A stretch of 64,000 nucleotides of DNA from positions 621,996,665 to 622,060,664 of the forward strand of contig NC_045427.1 of the NCBI RefSeq assembly GCF_902635505.1, given 5' to 3'. The position numbers and the translations under genes were made by a program. This document shows positions 21,721 to 32,934 of this stretch, piece after piece (the first letter of the stretch is position 1; every line of letters starts with the position of its first letter). The DNA comes from Sarcophilus harrisii (lineage: Eukaryota > Chordata > Mammalia > Dasyuromorphia > Dasyuridae). The notes beneath the pieces were generated by a model. That model made no database searches. It was not told where the DNA came from and worked only from the letters and a program-made list of their open reading frames with translations.

Positions 21721-21994
21721 ATAGAATGTAATTTTTATGCAAAAATGACCAAAAAAGATATATTATTTAATAATTATTTCTTTTTTTAAAAAAGTTTTTC
21801 TTATTCTTTTGGATTTAATGCTCTGTAGAATTTTGTATAAATGAATGATATAACTTCTTTTTTGTAGTTGGATAAAATTAAATTGGCTTACCCCTTTTCT
21901 GCAGACACAAAATATTAGTAATAAGGTAGCAAGACAATGTGACTACATTATCTCCTTTGGTCCTTCCCACAATTTTATGAAGTAATTCTATCAA

Positions 21995-22198
21995 TGAGGA
22001 GGAGGAGGAAGAAGAGAAGGATAATGATAGTGTTTATGATGATAGTAATGATGATGATGCTGCTGGTGATGATGATGGTTGTGATGCTAACAATGATAAC
22101 CATGATGATGAGCAAGATGATGATGATGATAATGATGATAGTGATGGTGATAATGATGATTATATTGGTGATAATGATTATATTGATGATAATCATTA
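21995..22198 (+). repeat. (GAT)n-rich imperfect trinucleotide tract
   Basis: About 200 bp of GAT repeats with AAT, GGT and GTT variants, open on both strands only because of the triplet bias. Confidence 0.95.
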
Positions 22199-22509
22199 AA
22201 TTTAAAATTGGATGAAAACATCTCTAAATTCCCTTACAAATATAAATCTCCTATTAGTAGAGAAGCTAAAAATTAAATTTGTCAGCTAATAAGCCCACTG
22301 GTGATTTTTATCTTTAAAAAATATCAAAATGATAGACCCACTTTACAGACAAATATATTAAAGTTGTATCTATCCAGGTGAACTATGATGGAATGGGAAG
22401 GATTTATTGATGAATTTTACTTAGCAGGCTGGCAAAACTGCAAAGTATAGCCATATATCCCTCCTGGACATCTTGTAAGACAAGAATAATACAAAAACAG
22501 TATCAGTGG

Positions 22510-22762
22510 ATGTTAGTCCTGAGAGATAGGCAATAAACTCAATTCCTCCACTCCTCTTTTATCCAATCTGTTCCCAATTCTGTCATTTCTACCATTGACA
22601 CTTCTTTCATATATGTTCCCTTCTCTTCTCTTATGTCACCATCATCCAGGAATAAGGAGAATTTAATTATCTTCATCTTTGACTATTACTGAAATTTCTG
22701 ATTAATTTCTCTACAATTGCTGAATTGTCAAACTGATTTTGCTAAAGTGTTGATTTATCTAC

Positions 22763-22804
<42 letters not shown>

Positions 22805-23435
22805 TATATATTTTAATAAAGTTCAGTATCTCCTTATTAACGCCAGGATCAAAGATAAAATCCTCTCTTTGGAATTTAGTATTTTATAATCTGCTCTCCT
22901 TCCCACCACCTCCAGTCTTCTTACACCTTTATCCTCATTTACTCTGTCATCCAAGGCCAGTGCCTCCTCACTGTATCTCACTCATTACATTCCATCTTCC
23001 CACTGAGTATACTCACTGGCGGCCCCCTTGCCTTGAACACTGTCCCTTCCCATATATGTCTCCTAGTTTTCTACCTTCCTTCAGTTTTCATCTGAAATCC
23101 TATTTTCTTCAAGAAGCCTTTCTCAGGTCTCCTTATTCATAATGTGTTTTCTCTGTTGATTATTTCCAAATCTTTATGAATTCAAAACCAAGACCCTATC
23201 CATCATACCATGTCCATCTCCCCCCCAAAAAAAGTTTTATAGCTCTGTTACCTTTCAAATTATAGTGTATATACTTATCTATTTATATCTTATATATGCT
23301 CAATAGAAGGAAATCCCCTTTGGGACAGGGATTATTTTTTGCATTAGATTCACCTTTCTTCCAGCACCTTTTAGGGAATCTTGCATATAGTAAATGTTTC
23401 ATAAATGTGTGTTGGTTTTGATTGGATTGGTAAAA
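22510..23435 (+). mobile_element. L2 LINE 3' end with internal CA microsatellite
   Basis: From about 22810: GCCAGGATCAAAGATAAAAT, CCTCCAGTCTTCTTACACC, TGGCGGCCCCCTTGCCTTG and CTTCAAGAAGCCTTTCTCAG match the L2 C-terminal coding region (family RIKFKILSLVFKAL ... PFL). It then has the terminal GGGACAGGGATTATTTTTTG and AATGTGTGTTGGTTTTGATTG end. A (CA)19 microsatellite occupies 22764-22801. The terminal ORF2 frame is broken by several indels. Confidence 0.8.
22764..22801 (+). repeat. (CA)19 microsatellite
   Basis: Nineteen uninterrupted AC/CA units inside the L2 fossil. Confidence 0.97.
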
Positions 23436-23984
23436 GTTCCTAATACTTTTACCATTTCCAGTGTTAAAAGGGGAGGGGGTGTCTTTGAAGGAATTTTTTC
23501 TTATCACCAGAGAAAGTGAAGAGATGACCTAAGCCATTTGTCCTTTGACATTTATGATCAACCCTCTGACAGGCTTATACTTACATACTGTTGGGGACAA
23601 AGGAGTTACAAGTGCTTCCTCTGACTTTCTTTATACTCAAGTATTGCCTAGGTCAATTGCGTCTTTATACTTCTGACTCTTTCATCTTTCAATGATTCTG
23701 GTGAACATGACTGAGGGGCTTGGAGGGATCACTAAAAAAACCAGGCAGTACCCTGGGAATTCAAAGTTCTATATACCAGGTGCCTTGATTAATAAAACTC
23801 AACACACTATAAATTAACTCTTCTTATCAAATGTAACTTCACCCCAGCCTGAATATCAATGTAGGGTATGACCAGTACTTCATATTTCTTTCATAGCCAA
23901 AATGCCCTTAGCACCATATGAATTTGGATATGGAACCCCTGCCCTGGATTCACAAGTCACAGAAAGTAAGGGACCTCAGAATCT

Positions 23985-24139
23985 AACTGATACCGAAGCA
24001 GGCGTCTTCTCTGCAAGATCTATGACAAGGGATCACTCAGTCTTCATTTATAAAACTATGCTGAGGGGGACCCAATAACTCTCCAAGCAGCCCATTCCCC
24101 AAGCAGCATAACCTATTTGAGACAGGTCTAATTGTTACA
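23985..24139 (-). mobile_element. L3/CR1 fragment, antisense
   Basis: ACTCTCCAAGCAGCCCATTC, CACAGGTCTAATTG-like phrasing (GACAGGTCTAATTGTTAC) and AAAGGGAAATT fit the reversed L3 3' region (family: cgaggcagcccattccac ... agctctaattgttagg). Confidence 0.55.
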
Positions 24140-24355
24140 AAGGGAAATTTGGGCTTAATGTAAAGAAAAAAAAAATCTATCCTTTAACTTTTTGAATTTT
24201 CATTTTGATGTTTAATGTAAAGGAAAAAAAAACTTCTTAGTTATTAGTTGCAAAAAAGTGGAATGAACTACCCAAGAAGGTATTAAGTTTACACTTTTGA
24301 ATCAATATAAGCAAAGATTGAATGACTACTTGTTGAGAATGTTGCAAAGGGGAAT
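24140..24355 (+). mobile_element. L3/CR1 fragment with a 37-bp L1-like insert
   Basis: GGGCTTAATGTAAAG, CTTCTTAGTTATTAGTTGC, AAAAGTGGAATGAACTACCC and GATTGAATGACTACTTGTTG follow the L3 3' end on the plus strand. Within it, about 24174-24212 copies a stretch also present in the antisense L1 at 25048-25090 (ATCTATCCTTT...TTTTGATGT). It is flanked by TTAATGTAAAG(G)AAAAAAAA on both sides. Confidence 0.6.
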
Positions 24356-24359
24356 ATTT

Positions 24360-26370
24360 TTAAAGTACAGATTGGTCTCATTTTCTATTGTTATTTCTTT
24401 TTCTTATCTATAATTAGCATTTGTAATACAATATTGAATAATAGTGGTAATGATGAATTTCCTTGCTTCTCTCTTGATCTTATTGGTAAGTTTTTTAAGT
24501 TTATCTGTTTAGATAATGCTTGGTCTTGTTTTTAATTAGATACTATTTATTGTTTTAAGAAAGACTCCATTGATTCCATTGGTTTCTAGTGATTTTAATA
24601 GGAATGGTGGTTGTATTGTCAAAGGCCTTTTCTGTATCTATTGATATAATAATATTTTTTATAATAACAAGATTTTGCTTGTGAATCCATCTAGTCCTGA
24701 GGATTTTTTTCCTTAGAGAGTTTATTGAAGACCCAGTTGTTTTTTTTAAGCATAAGATTATTTAAGTATTGTATTTCTTATGCTAATTTGGGTAGTTAAT
24801 ATTTTTGTAAATAATTATCTGTTTTATTTAGATGATCAGTTTATTGGTATGTAATTAGGCAAAATAGTTCCTAATAATTGTTTTAATCTCCTCTTTATTA
24901 ATGGTGAATCCATTACTTTTCATTTTTGATACTAGCAATTTTATTCTTTAGTTTGATCAAATTATTTAATGGTTTGTCTATTTTTATGTAAAAACAGCTT
25001 CTAGTTTTATTTATTAATTCAATGGTACTTTTACTTTCAAGTTTATTAATCTATCCTTTGACTTTTTGGATTTCCATTTTGATGTTTAATTAAGGATTTT
25101 TAATTTGTTCTTTTTTCCACTTTGTCTTTTGGAGAGTTGCATGCCCAGTTCATTGCTCTGCTTTCTCTCTTTTATTAATATACACATTTAAAGGTATACA
25201 TTTTCCACTAAGTACTACTTTGGCTGCACTCCACAAATCTGGAATGTTGTTTCTTTGTTATTATTCTCTTTAGTGAAATTATTGTTTCTATTATTTGTTC
25301 TTGGATTCATTCTTTAAAATTAGATTATTTAGTTTCCAATTACCTTTTAATTTATGTTTCTACCATCCTTTTTTAAAATGTAATTTATTTTATTATGGTC
25401 TGATGATTCATTTAATATTTCTTCTTTTTGCATTTGTGAAATTTTTATGCCTTTATACATACTCAATTTCTATGTCATGTATACCTTAGAAAAAAATATA
25501 TTCTTTTCTATTCCCATTCAGTTTTCCAAAACATCTATCATATCTAACTTTTCTTTGACTTGTTTTTTATTTGTTTTATAGTTAGATTTATCTAACTCTG
25601 AGAAGGGAAAGTTGAGTTACCTATTAGTATAGTTTTTAATGTATATTTCCTCCTGTATTTCACTTAACTTTTCCTTTAAGAATTTGTATGGATGCCATTC
25701 AGTGAATATATGTTTATATTGGTATTACTTTCCCTGCTTATCCATTTTCATTAGATCTATTTTTGTTTTTGCTTTTTATAAGATTATGATTGCTATAACT
25801 GTCTTTTTTACTTCACCTGAAGCAAAATAGATTTTACTCAAGACCCTTATTTTAATCCTGTACATCTCACTCCATTTCAAGTGTATTTCTCTGTAAATAA
25901 CATTATTGGAGTCTGATTTTTAATTCACTTGTTATCAGCTCCTATTTTATGGGTATGTTCATCCCATTCACATTCTTTGATCATGGTTTTCAGGTAGCAC
26001 AATAATTCCTACATTACCTATCGTTGATCTGTTTTCCAGGTCAGTTATTTTTCCAATGAAATGTTTTACATTTTCTTTTCCATTTCAGACTGAGCTCCTG
26101 AAGCTGCTGCTACTTCTGTCACCACCACTTAATCCCACCACTGGTGTTTCATCCACATGGGCTCCAGGACAGTCTTCTTCCATGTCACAGATCTCACTTT
26201 CTGACTTCTAAACTTGTCTTTGGCTGAATCAATATCTCAATCTGATCTTTTGTTCATTCTGTCACTCCAGAATTAGACTTAAGGTTTTATTTTAAAGTTG
26301 TGTAGAGGGGAATGTTAGACAAACACAGCTGAGTGCTTCTCCATTATGACATCTAGGCTCCACCCCAAAA
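24360..26370 (-). mobile_element. Long antisense L1, ORF2 to 5' end, internally deleted
   Basis: Minus-strand reading shows L1 ORF2 segments. The plus-strand motifs are AATATTGAATAATAGTGG, CTCTTGATCTTATTGG, GTCAAAGGCCTTTTCTGTAT, GTGAATCCATCTAGTCCTG, CTGCACTCCACAAATCTG and CATCCCATTCACATTC, in L1 order from the reverse-transcriptase domain back toward the endonuclease. Beyond 26,050 the sequence leaves ORF2. It ends in CTCCATTATGACATCTAGGC, the reverse of a GCC...CATAATGGAG 5'-UTR-like start. About 2 kb of an original ~6 kb, so parts are missing. Very diverged; no long frame remains. Confidence 0.8.
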
Positions 26371-27504
26371 AAACTAAAATTTTTCAGAAAAAAATTAGAT
26401 TTTTTCCATATATTGCATCTTCTTTAAATATTTAAAGAAAGTAATTTAAAGAAGATAAAGAACCCTTTTCACTGGCTCCTTCACTTAGCCTGTGTGTTAA
26501 GATGATTACAATATCACACATAGTCCTATGCCTACCTACAGAAATGAAGAGAAAGGTAATATGTCTTCACTAATTCTCAGTGGAATTAAGTATGCTCGGA
26601 AGTCAGGGCATATTTAGGCTATTATTAGGAAGACCTTTGTGCTCCTCCAACACCCTACTTTCCTAGATAATCAGATGCCGGCGTAGTGTTGGTTTGTTAA
26701 CCCTGTTATACCAGCCTTAAATAAGCAAGTAAAGAGACTGTTCCTACTCACCTCCATCCAGCCCTTCCCTTGGGCTGCTTACTCAGCACTCTTCTTTCTC
26801 CACTCATTTCCCTCCCATCACTGCTTCCTCGGGGCCAGGGCGCAGGTGAGGTGAGCTGTATAAGTCTGGGCTGGGCTGGTTCAACCCATCCCTCAGTTGA
26901 CTTAAATCTATAAAACTTCTGAATGGCAGTCACAGTGAGTCCTTCTGCCTGAAGTATAGACATGAGAGTTTGGTTTGCACCAATATAGGATTTAAGAGTT
27001 GTGACTTACCTGGAGAAAAAAGAGGAACTACTCAAGGTTCCTGGCTCTACTCTCTCCTTGGTCAAAAAGGGATACCCTCCTTATCCCCCTCCACTTCACT
27101 ATCTCTAATGAACCTGACCTATTCAAAAACTGGTGGTTTTGTAAAAATGAAGAAATCCTAGAGTGGCTGCAAATTGAAATTGTTTTCTGTTCCAGGTAAG
27201 AATTGAAGGTGTGTTTAGGGAATATGAATCACTAGTGGAATAATCATTTATGTTGGTGGATTGAAAAGTGTAAATGAGAGCAGAGAAAACTTCCACCTAT
27301 GGTGTGATCTTATGTTTGGCCCTTTTTATGTCATCTCTCACAGGACTGTCTTTTGCAAACAGATTAAAACTGATTATTCCATAGTGTTCCCAAACATTTG
27401 TTATTAGCAGTTGAGGAGCCCAGAAGTAGGAAAGAGTTGTATGTGATAAAGAAAGTGATGTGCCAAAAATAGAGTCTTCAGTTGCCATTCTATTTTTTTA
27501 TTTA
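26371..27504. other. Mostly unassigned; GC-richer patch at 26740-26960
   Basis: The patch has several CpGs and a GTGTATAAG-like TATA (CTGTATAAGTC, about 26860). It carries a 72-codon antisense frame with no domain I recognise. I do not call a gene. Confidence 0.3.
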
Positions 27505-27605
27505 TTTAGGCTATCCTCATTTAAATCCTACTCACTTACATGTTATAACATCATCTCCTTGATGTCATGATTCTCTTGGTGATTGAAGGACAAACAACAA
27601 CAATA
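27505..27605 (+). repeat. Interspersed repeat tail (GATGTCAT...GAAGGACAAACAACAACAA)
   Basis: TCATTTAAATCCTACTCACT, CTCCTTGATGTCATGATTC and GAAGGACAAACAACAACAAT form the 3' part of the same unassigned family as 680-840. Confidence 0.5.
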
Positions 27606-28009
27606 CTTAACAGTTACTAGGTACTGGCCACTATGAAAATGAAGATAAAATTAAAACACTGCCTATATTTTTACTTCCTACTTGGGAAGCAGAAGGATTT
27701 ATACAAAAAAGCAAAAATGAAATACATATAAAATTAACTGGGGGAGGGAGGCAGAAGGCTGGAGGCAGAGTGCTAATAACTTGAGGAATTCATTAAAAAA
27801 AAAAAAAAACTTCTTTTAAGAGATAACATTTCTAGGAACTAAGAATTGGGAGTTTTTTGGTTACAAGTTTGTTGTTGTTTTCTAAGTTTAAGAGAAGAAC
27901 TTGAAATAAAGTAAAACAGTGACTTTTCTCATATCAATTATTCTACTGTGGTTTTATTTTTGTTTAAAGAGACCAAGTCACCTGGCCTCATCCAGCATAA
28001 GATATACAA

Positions 28010-28195
28010 AGCACTTTACATACATTTGTCACATTTGATCCTTATAATAACCCAATAAAATAAAATTATTTTCCCCATTTTATAGACAAGGAAATAGGCA
28101 TTTGTCCAGGGCTACCCATTTAGTGAGTAACTAAAAAAAAGTGAAGCATTAGAGTTCAGTTTTCCTGATTCCAAGCCCAGCACTATTCACTGAAG
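28010..28195 (-). mobile_element. MIR-related SINE, antisense
   Basis: GCACTTTACATACATTTGTC, CCCATTTTATAGACAAGGAA and CAGTTTTCCTGATTCCAAGC fit the reversed MIR 3' half through the core. Confidence 0.6.
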
Positions 28196-28456
28196 AAGTG
28201 GCACTGGCCTCTCAACCTGCAAGGAGAGTACCAGATCTGACAAGTTCCACCAAAATAGCTTCATGTATATGCACAAAAATGGACTATACATTTTTGTCAA
28301 CCAAGGACTGACCTAGTTAGATGTGGACATTCTCATCAGTAGAAGTTTTGGCCACCAGAGCATTTTGTATTTTAGTTTCACTTCAACTAGGCAGAAATAA
28401 AAGAAGAAATTATGATCTGTACTGGGAAGTTTCCACATAAAAATACTGAAGCTTTA

Positions 28457-28482
28457 TTGCCATCATCATCATCATCATCATT
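28457..28482 (+). repeat. (CAT)n microsatellite
   Basis: Seven uninterrupted CAT/ATC units. Confidence 0.9.
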
Positions 28483-28494
28483 TTTATCTATATG

Positions 28495-28735
28495 AGGAAT
28501 TCTTAACTTGAAAGCCATAGTGGCTTCCCATAATGGGTTCATGGATAGATTTAATGGGATCAAATAAGCTTGTATTTAATGGATAACCATCTTTATTTTC
28601 ACTAATGTTTGTATTCCTTTGTAATTCACTGTACTTTATTCTATTAATTTAAAAACACAATTCTTCAAAAGTCATTTAGGTTTTACCACATTAATCGAAG
28701 GGGATCAAGAAAGAAATAAGAACTTCTAAACTACA
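28495..28735. repeat. Old interspersed repeat, family not named
   Basis: TTATTTTCACTAATGTTTG, ATTCCTTTGTAATTCACTG, AATTTAAAAACACAATTCTTC and GGGGATCAAGAAAGAAATAAG align by eye with 51835-51990. It has roughly inverted TTCTTAAC/AAGAACTTC ends, suggesting a DNA transposon relic. Confidence 0.4.
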
Positions 28736-29089
28736 GAGTTATCTTTTTCCACATGATGGGAACTTGAGGTGGGGTGGCCCCACAATTTGGAAAATTTGAA
28801 AAAAACATAAAATGTTTTGGCCCTTTCTATGGGCGTTTACCTTATTATAAAACTTGGGTGAGATAAAATGTTGTGTAATAATAATATATATTTTATGCAT
28901 GTCTGAGTTTCTAAACTTTTTCTGTTCTATCTGCTTGTCTTTATGTTTCCTCTGTAGCTTTTGCAGAACTCCCCAAAATTTCTCCTTTAATTTCTTATGC
29001 TGATCTGTGATATATCAAAACCATAATAGAGAAAGTTGTAACACGGAGGGGATAACTATATATAGAATTATAAATGTTATAAAGGTTAA

Positions 29090-29215
29090 AATCATCTCTC
29101 ATTTGATCCTCATGTCATCCTATGAGATAGGTTCTATATGTATTATCTAGGTTTTATAAATCAGGAAACTGAAGTTCAGAATGAATAAGTGATTTATAAA
29201 ATAACAAAGTCAACT
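29090..29215 (-). mobile_element. MIR-related SINE, antisense
   Basis: TCTCATTTGATCCTCATGTC, GGTTTTATAAATCAGGAAAC and TGAAGTTCAGAATGAATAAG are reversed MIR. Confidence 0.55.
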
Positions 29216-29231
29216 CCTTCATTTTATTAAA

Positions 29232-29434
29232 ATCACTAATGGCTCAGTCGACTAAGCTCAGGATTTGGAGTCAGAAAAACATGAGTTTGAATCTTATATC
29301 AAGCACTTACTAGCTGGGAAACTGAGCAATTTCCATAAGCCTTCTGTGCCTCAGTTTCCTCAGCTGCAAAATGAAAATAGTAATAGCACCCATCTCCTAG
29401 GGTTCTAATTAGGATTTTAAAAATGCTACAAATT
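29232..29434 (+). mobile_element. MIR SINE, left part, interrupted by L1
   Basis: AGGATTTGGAGTCAGAAAAA, GCACTTACTAGCTGGGAAAC, TGCCTCAGTTTCCTCAGCTG and CATCTCCTAGGGTTCTAATT give the MIR order. It stops at the target duplication AATGCTACAAATT (29422-29434) and resumes after the L1 at 29780 with TAAAAGCACTATATAAATAG. Confidence 0.8.
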
Positions 29435-29766
29435 CAATAAATTTATGATGGAGAGAATCATCTGCATACAGAGAAAGGACTGCAGGGACTGAATATGGAT
29501 CACAACATAATATGTTCACCTTTTTTGTTGTTGCTTGATTGCTTATTGTTTTCTTTCTCTTCTTTTTCCTTTTTTATCTGATTTTTCTTGTGCAACATGA
29601 TAATTGTAGAAAAATATATAGAAGAAATGTACATGTTTAACATATATTGGATGAGTTGCTATCTAGGGGAAGGGGTAGGGAAAAGAAGAGAGAAAAAATT
29701 TGAAACACAAAGTTTTGCAAAACTATCTTTGTATATATTTTGAAAAGAAAAGGCTATTTTTTTTAG
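29435..29766 (+). mobile_element. 5'-truncated L1 3' UTR inserted in a MIR
   Basis: Only the 3' UTR of the CATGATAA-type L1 is present (TTTTTCTTGTGCAACATGAT, a G-rich box near 29670, AAAGAAAAGGCTATTTTTTT end). Perfect 13-bp target duplication AATGCTACAAATT at 29422-29434 and 29767-29779. Confidence 0.88.
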
Positions 29767-29900
29767 AATGCTACAAATTTAAAAGCACTATATAAATAGT
29801 AGTGATTATTTACAGGTGAAGAAATTGGGGTCCAGAGAGGGCATATAGATAGTGAAGAACTGGGATTCAAATCTAGGTCTGTTAAATATTTGTATTTGTC
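29767..29900 (+). mobile_element. Target duplication, MIR 3' end, then antisense MIR piece
   Basis: 29767-29779 is the second target copy, and the MIR end follows to about 29810. From 29812, TTACAGGTGAAGAAATTGGG and GAACTGGGATTCAAATCTAG are a second MIR in antisense. Confidence 0.55.
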
Positions 29901-30044
29901 CAAAGCCACAGAGCCAATCCTAATAAGTAAAACTTGAAGCTGAATCTATATCTTCTAATTTCAACCTAATTCTACTCTACTATGTCACATGTATGTTGCA
30001 ACTTAAACAATGTCTTATTGTAAAAATCCATAAGCATATCTTAT

Positions 30045-30175
30045 TTCCCCATTAGACTTTAAGTTCCACGAGGATAAGAATTATTTCTTGTTTGTTTGTG
30101 AAAACCCCACCAGGACCAATGATTTTCATACAGTAGCCCATCAATAATTTTAAAATGAATGAATGAATGAAACAT
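30045..30175 (+). mobile_element. L2 3' end with (AATG)n tail
   Basis: ATTAGACTTTAAGTTCCACG, AGGATAAGAATTATTTCTTG and an (AATG)4 end match the L2 terminus. Confidence 0.65.
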
Positions 30176-30309
30176 GGACCCAACCCTTTGGAAACCTTAC
30201 AAACTAGTTTAATTTCTTGAGTCATTTGACTGAAGGAATTAGGGCTGTTTCCCTATCTTGTTGACACAACCTTAGACTTGTAGTATGGAATAATTCAAAT
30301 CCAAGCATA

Positions 30310-30395
30310 ATAATTTTTAGATTCTAATCTTTTTGAGGGCAGAGACTTTGTCTTAATCATCTTTTTCCCTATCCTAGTACCTGGGCTTGATGCCA
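30310..30395 (+). mobile_element. L2 3' end fragment
   Basis: GATTCTAATCTTTTTGAGGG, CAGAGACTTTGTCTTAATC and CCTAGTACCTGGGCTTGATG follow the L2 terminus. Confidence 0.55.
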
Positions 30396-30604
30396 AAGTA
30401 TGATATCCTTTGGGCAAAACCTGAGAGGAGACACAAATCATAGAGTATTGATAAACTTTCAAGATTAAATCCAACTCATATGACCCCAGATCTGATGTTC
30501 TGGAGCATAGATTATTCACAAAAGTGATAAAGTGTTTGTTGAATAAATTCATGAACAACTACTATTAAAAGATTGTAAGTAAAAATAACATTTGACCTCT
30601 ATGT

Positions 30605-30840
30605 CATATTGGAAAAAGTATTGGGCTAGTCATCTGGAATTGAGTTTTAGTCCTGGCCCTGAAACCAATTAGCCACGGGAATTTAGGCAAATCACTAAAA
30701 ACCGATCCAATCCAAGAAGAATTTATTAAGCACCTTCTATGTAACAGGTGCTTCCCCTCTCTACTGGTTGATCTCAGTTTCCTCATCTAAAAAATGAGGT
30801 GTTTGGATTAGACCTCTAAACTTCTGTCTATGACATTCTA
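30605..30840 (+). mobile_element. MIR SINE with embedded L2-tail fragment
   Basis: MIR sequence (TATTGGGCTAGTCATCTGGA ... GGCAAATCACTAAAA) is interrupted by an antisense L2 end (AAGAATTTATTAAGCACC, TATGTAACAGGTGC; about 30705-30765). It then resumes (ATCTCAGTTTCCTCATCTAA). Confidence 0.6.
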
Positions 30841-30884
30841 CCTTCCTATATATCATATATGATATCAATAACAGAAAAAGGTAT

Positions 30885-31075
30885 TCTCTGTCTCTGTCTG
30901 TGTCTTTCTCTGTCTATCTCCTCCACTCTCACCTGTCTCTTTCTCTCTGTGTCTCTCTTTTTTCTTTCTCTCTTTCTCTGTGTGTGTGTGTGTCTTTTTC
31001 GCTGTCTCTGTCTCTGTGTCTGTCTTTCTTTCTCTCTATCTCTGTCTCTCTTCTTCCCTCTCTCTCCTTCCTTTA
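30885..31075 (+). repeat. (TCTCTG)n/(TC)n/(TG)n pyrimidine-rich tract
   Basis: Imperfect CTCTGTCTCTGT runs; open on both strands (Leu/Ser- and Arg/Glu-rich) with no biological frame. Confidence 0.93.
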
Positions 31076-31116
31076 GAAGGGTAATGAATTCCGTTGTCCC
31101 AGTTAACATGATGTAT

Positions 31117-31851
31117 AGGATTCCTAAAATTTGATCTAGCAGTGTTACTCCTGGGCTTATATCCCAAAGAGATCATAAAGAAGGGAAGGGACCTGTATGT
31201 GCACAAATGTTTGTGGCAGCCCTTTTTGTAGTGGCTAGAAACTGGAAACTGAATGGATGTCCATCAGTTGGAGAATGGCTGAATAAATTGAGGTATATGA
31301 ATATTATGGAATATTATTGTTCTGTAAGAAATGACCAACAGGATGATTTCAGAAAGGCCTGGAGAGACTTACACAAACTGATGCTGAGTGAAACGAGCAG
31401 GACCAGGAGATCATTATATACTTCAACAACAATACTATATGATGACCAGTTCTGATGGACCTGGCCATCCTCAGCAATGAAATCAACCAAATCATTTCCA
31501 ATGGAGCAGTAATGAACTGAACCAGCTATGCCCAGAGAAAGAACTCTGGGAGATAACTAAAAACCATTACATTGAATTCCCAATCCCTATATTTATGCCC
31601 ACCTGCATTTTTGATTTCCTTCACAAGCTAATTGTACAATATTTCAGTCTGATTCTTTTTGTACAGCAAAATAACGGTTTGGTCATGTATACTTATTGTG
31701 TATCTAATTTATATTTAAATATATTTAACATCTACTGGTCATCCTGCCATCTGGGGAGGGGTGGGGGTAAGAGGTGAAAAATTGGAACAAGAGGTTTGGC
31801 AATTGTTAATGCTGTAAAGTTACCCATACATATAACCTGTAAATAAAAGGC

Positions 31852-31911
<60 letters not shown>

Positions 31912-31938
31912 CCTGAAAAAAAAGGATTCCTAAAATTT
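31117..31938 (+). mobile_element. 5'-truncated L1, young-looking, with 16-bp target duplication
   Basis: AGGATTCCTAAAATTT flanks the copy exactly (31117-31132, 31923-31938). It begins inside ORF2 (LLGLYPKE-equivalent near 31155). An uninterrupted 82-codon frame (31207-31455) reaches the ORF2 stop: MFVAALFVVARNW, MEYYCSVRNDQQDD, ending TILYDDQF. The 3' UTR has CCATTACATTGAATTCCC, CTACTGGTCATCCTGCCATC, a G-rich box and AATAAAAGGCTATTA. Instead of a plain A tail it carries (TA)27 (31855-31908), then AATCCTG and A8. Confidence 0.95.
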
Positions 31939-32560
31939 TCAAAGTCCTATGAGATATGACAACTTCACATTAACATGAAGAGTCATTTATACAAGAATGA
32001 CATCCGGGAGAGGACAAGTGACTCTTCAGAAATGGATTATCTTTTATACTTATTCTTGTCCTTTCTGACCCTTGCTCATTTTAAAAGTTCCAATTAATTA
32101 TAAATCTCTTTATTCTCAATGGCTCATAAGGGAGGATTTTCGCCCTGTGACTGAGACTCTAGACAAAATATGGTACATCCCACCCACACTTTGGATTCTT
32201 TTAAAGAAAGAAGCTCATTCTCTGGAGATAATGATTTTACATTCCTGAATATCCCTATCCCCAAGAAAAAAAAAGTGATTTTGGTGAGTGTCCATAGTTG
32301 CAAGGTCACTCTCAAGAAGATGGATGTGGAAAAGCAATTCCCAGAAATTTGCAGTCATGCAAAAAGGGATAAATAAAGAAGATGGCAGGGCCCAGGGAAT
32401 AGTTTAAAAATCACGTTGGATGCAAAATTTTAAATCTGCCCCCAGACCAGCCCCTTCAAAATATTGGTCCCATGAGACATGAATGAGGGAAAAGCTGTCT
32501 GGCTGACAAACTAATGAGAATTAGCTCCAATATTCTTAGCAGCCACTTTTACCCTTTTAT
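31939..32560. other. No recognised feature
   Basis: Unassigned sequence with no repeat family or exon structure that I can support. Confidence 0.4.
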
Positions 32561-32564
32561 TAAT

Positions 32565-32820
32565 AACAACCCACATTTACATGGTACACTGGAGTTCACA
32601 GAGTACTTTCCATTGAAACTCTCATATAATCGCTAAACATTTGTCAAGTAGGAGTAATAAGTATGATTTCCTCTGTTTTATAGATGAGAAAACCAAAGTT
32701 AAAGATTGGGTAGTTTTGCTCAAACTCACCCAGCTAACAAGTATCAGAGTTAGAACTGAAACTGAAGTCTCTCCTGATTCTGGAGCCAATCTTCATCCCA
32801 CTGCACCAAGCTACCACTTT
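32565..32820 (-). mobile_element. MIR SINE, antisense, nearly full length
   Basis: CCTCTGTTTTATAGATGAGA, CTCAAACTCACCCAGCTAAC, ATCAGAGTTAGAACTGAAAC and CATCCCACTGCACCAAGC are the reversed MIR core and tRNA-like head. Confidence 0.7.
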
Positions 32821-32934
32821 TAATACTTAGCTTATTGAGATAGGGAAAGGCCTCTTAGTCTGTGAAAGAGAGTTGGATGATTTCCACAAAGCAGCTGTGA
32901 TAGAATGCCAAAATTCCTAGGTAGTAGAATGAGA

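Noticed and set aside
21975-22215. Ile- or Met-rich frames on both strands
   Set aside because: Caused by the (GAT)n triplet bias, which avoids stops in several frames.
22717-23142. A 141-codon plus-strand frame with a His/Thr run
   Set aside because: It joins a CA microsatellite to the decayed coding end of an L2 LINE. It is not a host gene.
26748-26963. A 72-codon antisense frame in a GC-richer patch
   Set aside because: No splice sites in suitable places, no domain, and no start context better than chance.
30846-31134. Ser/Leu-rich and Arg/Gln-rich frames
   Set aside because: A TCTCTG simple repeat read on either strand.
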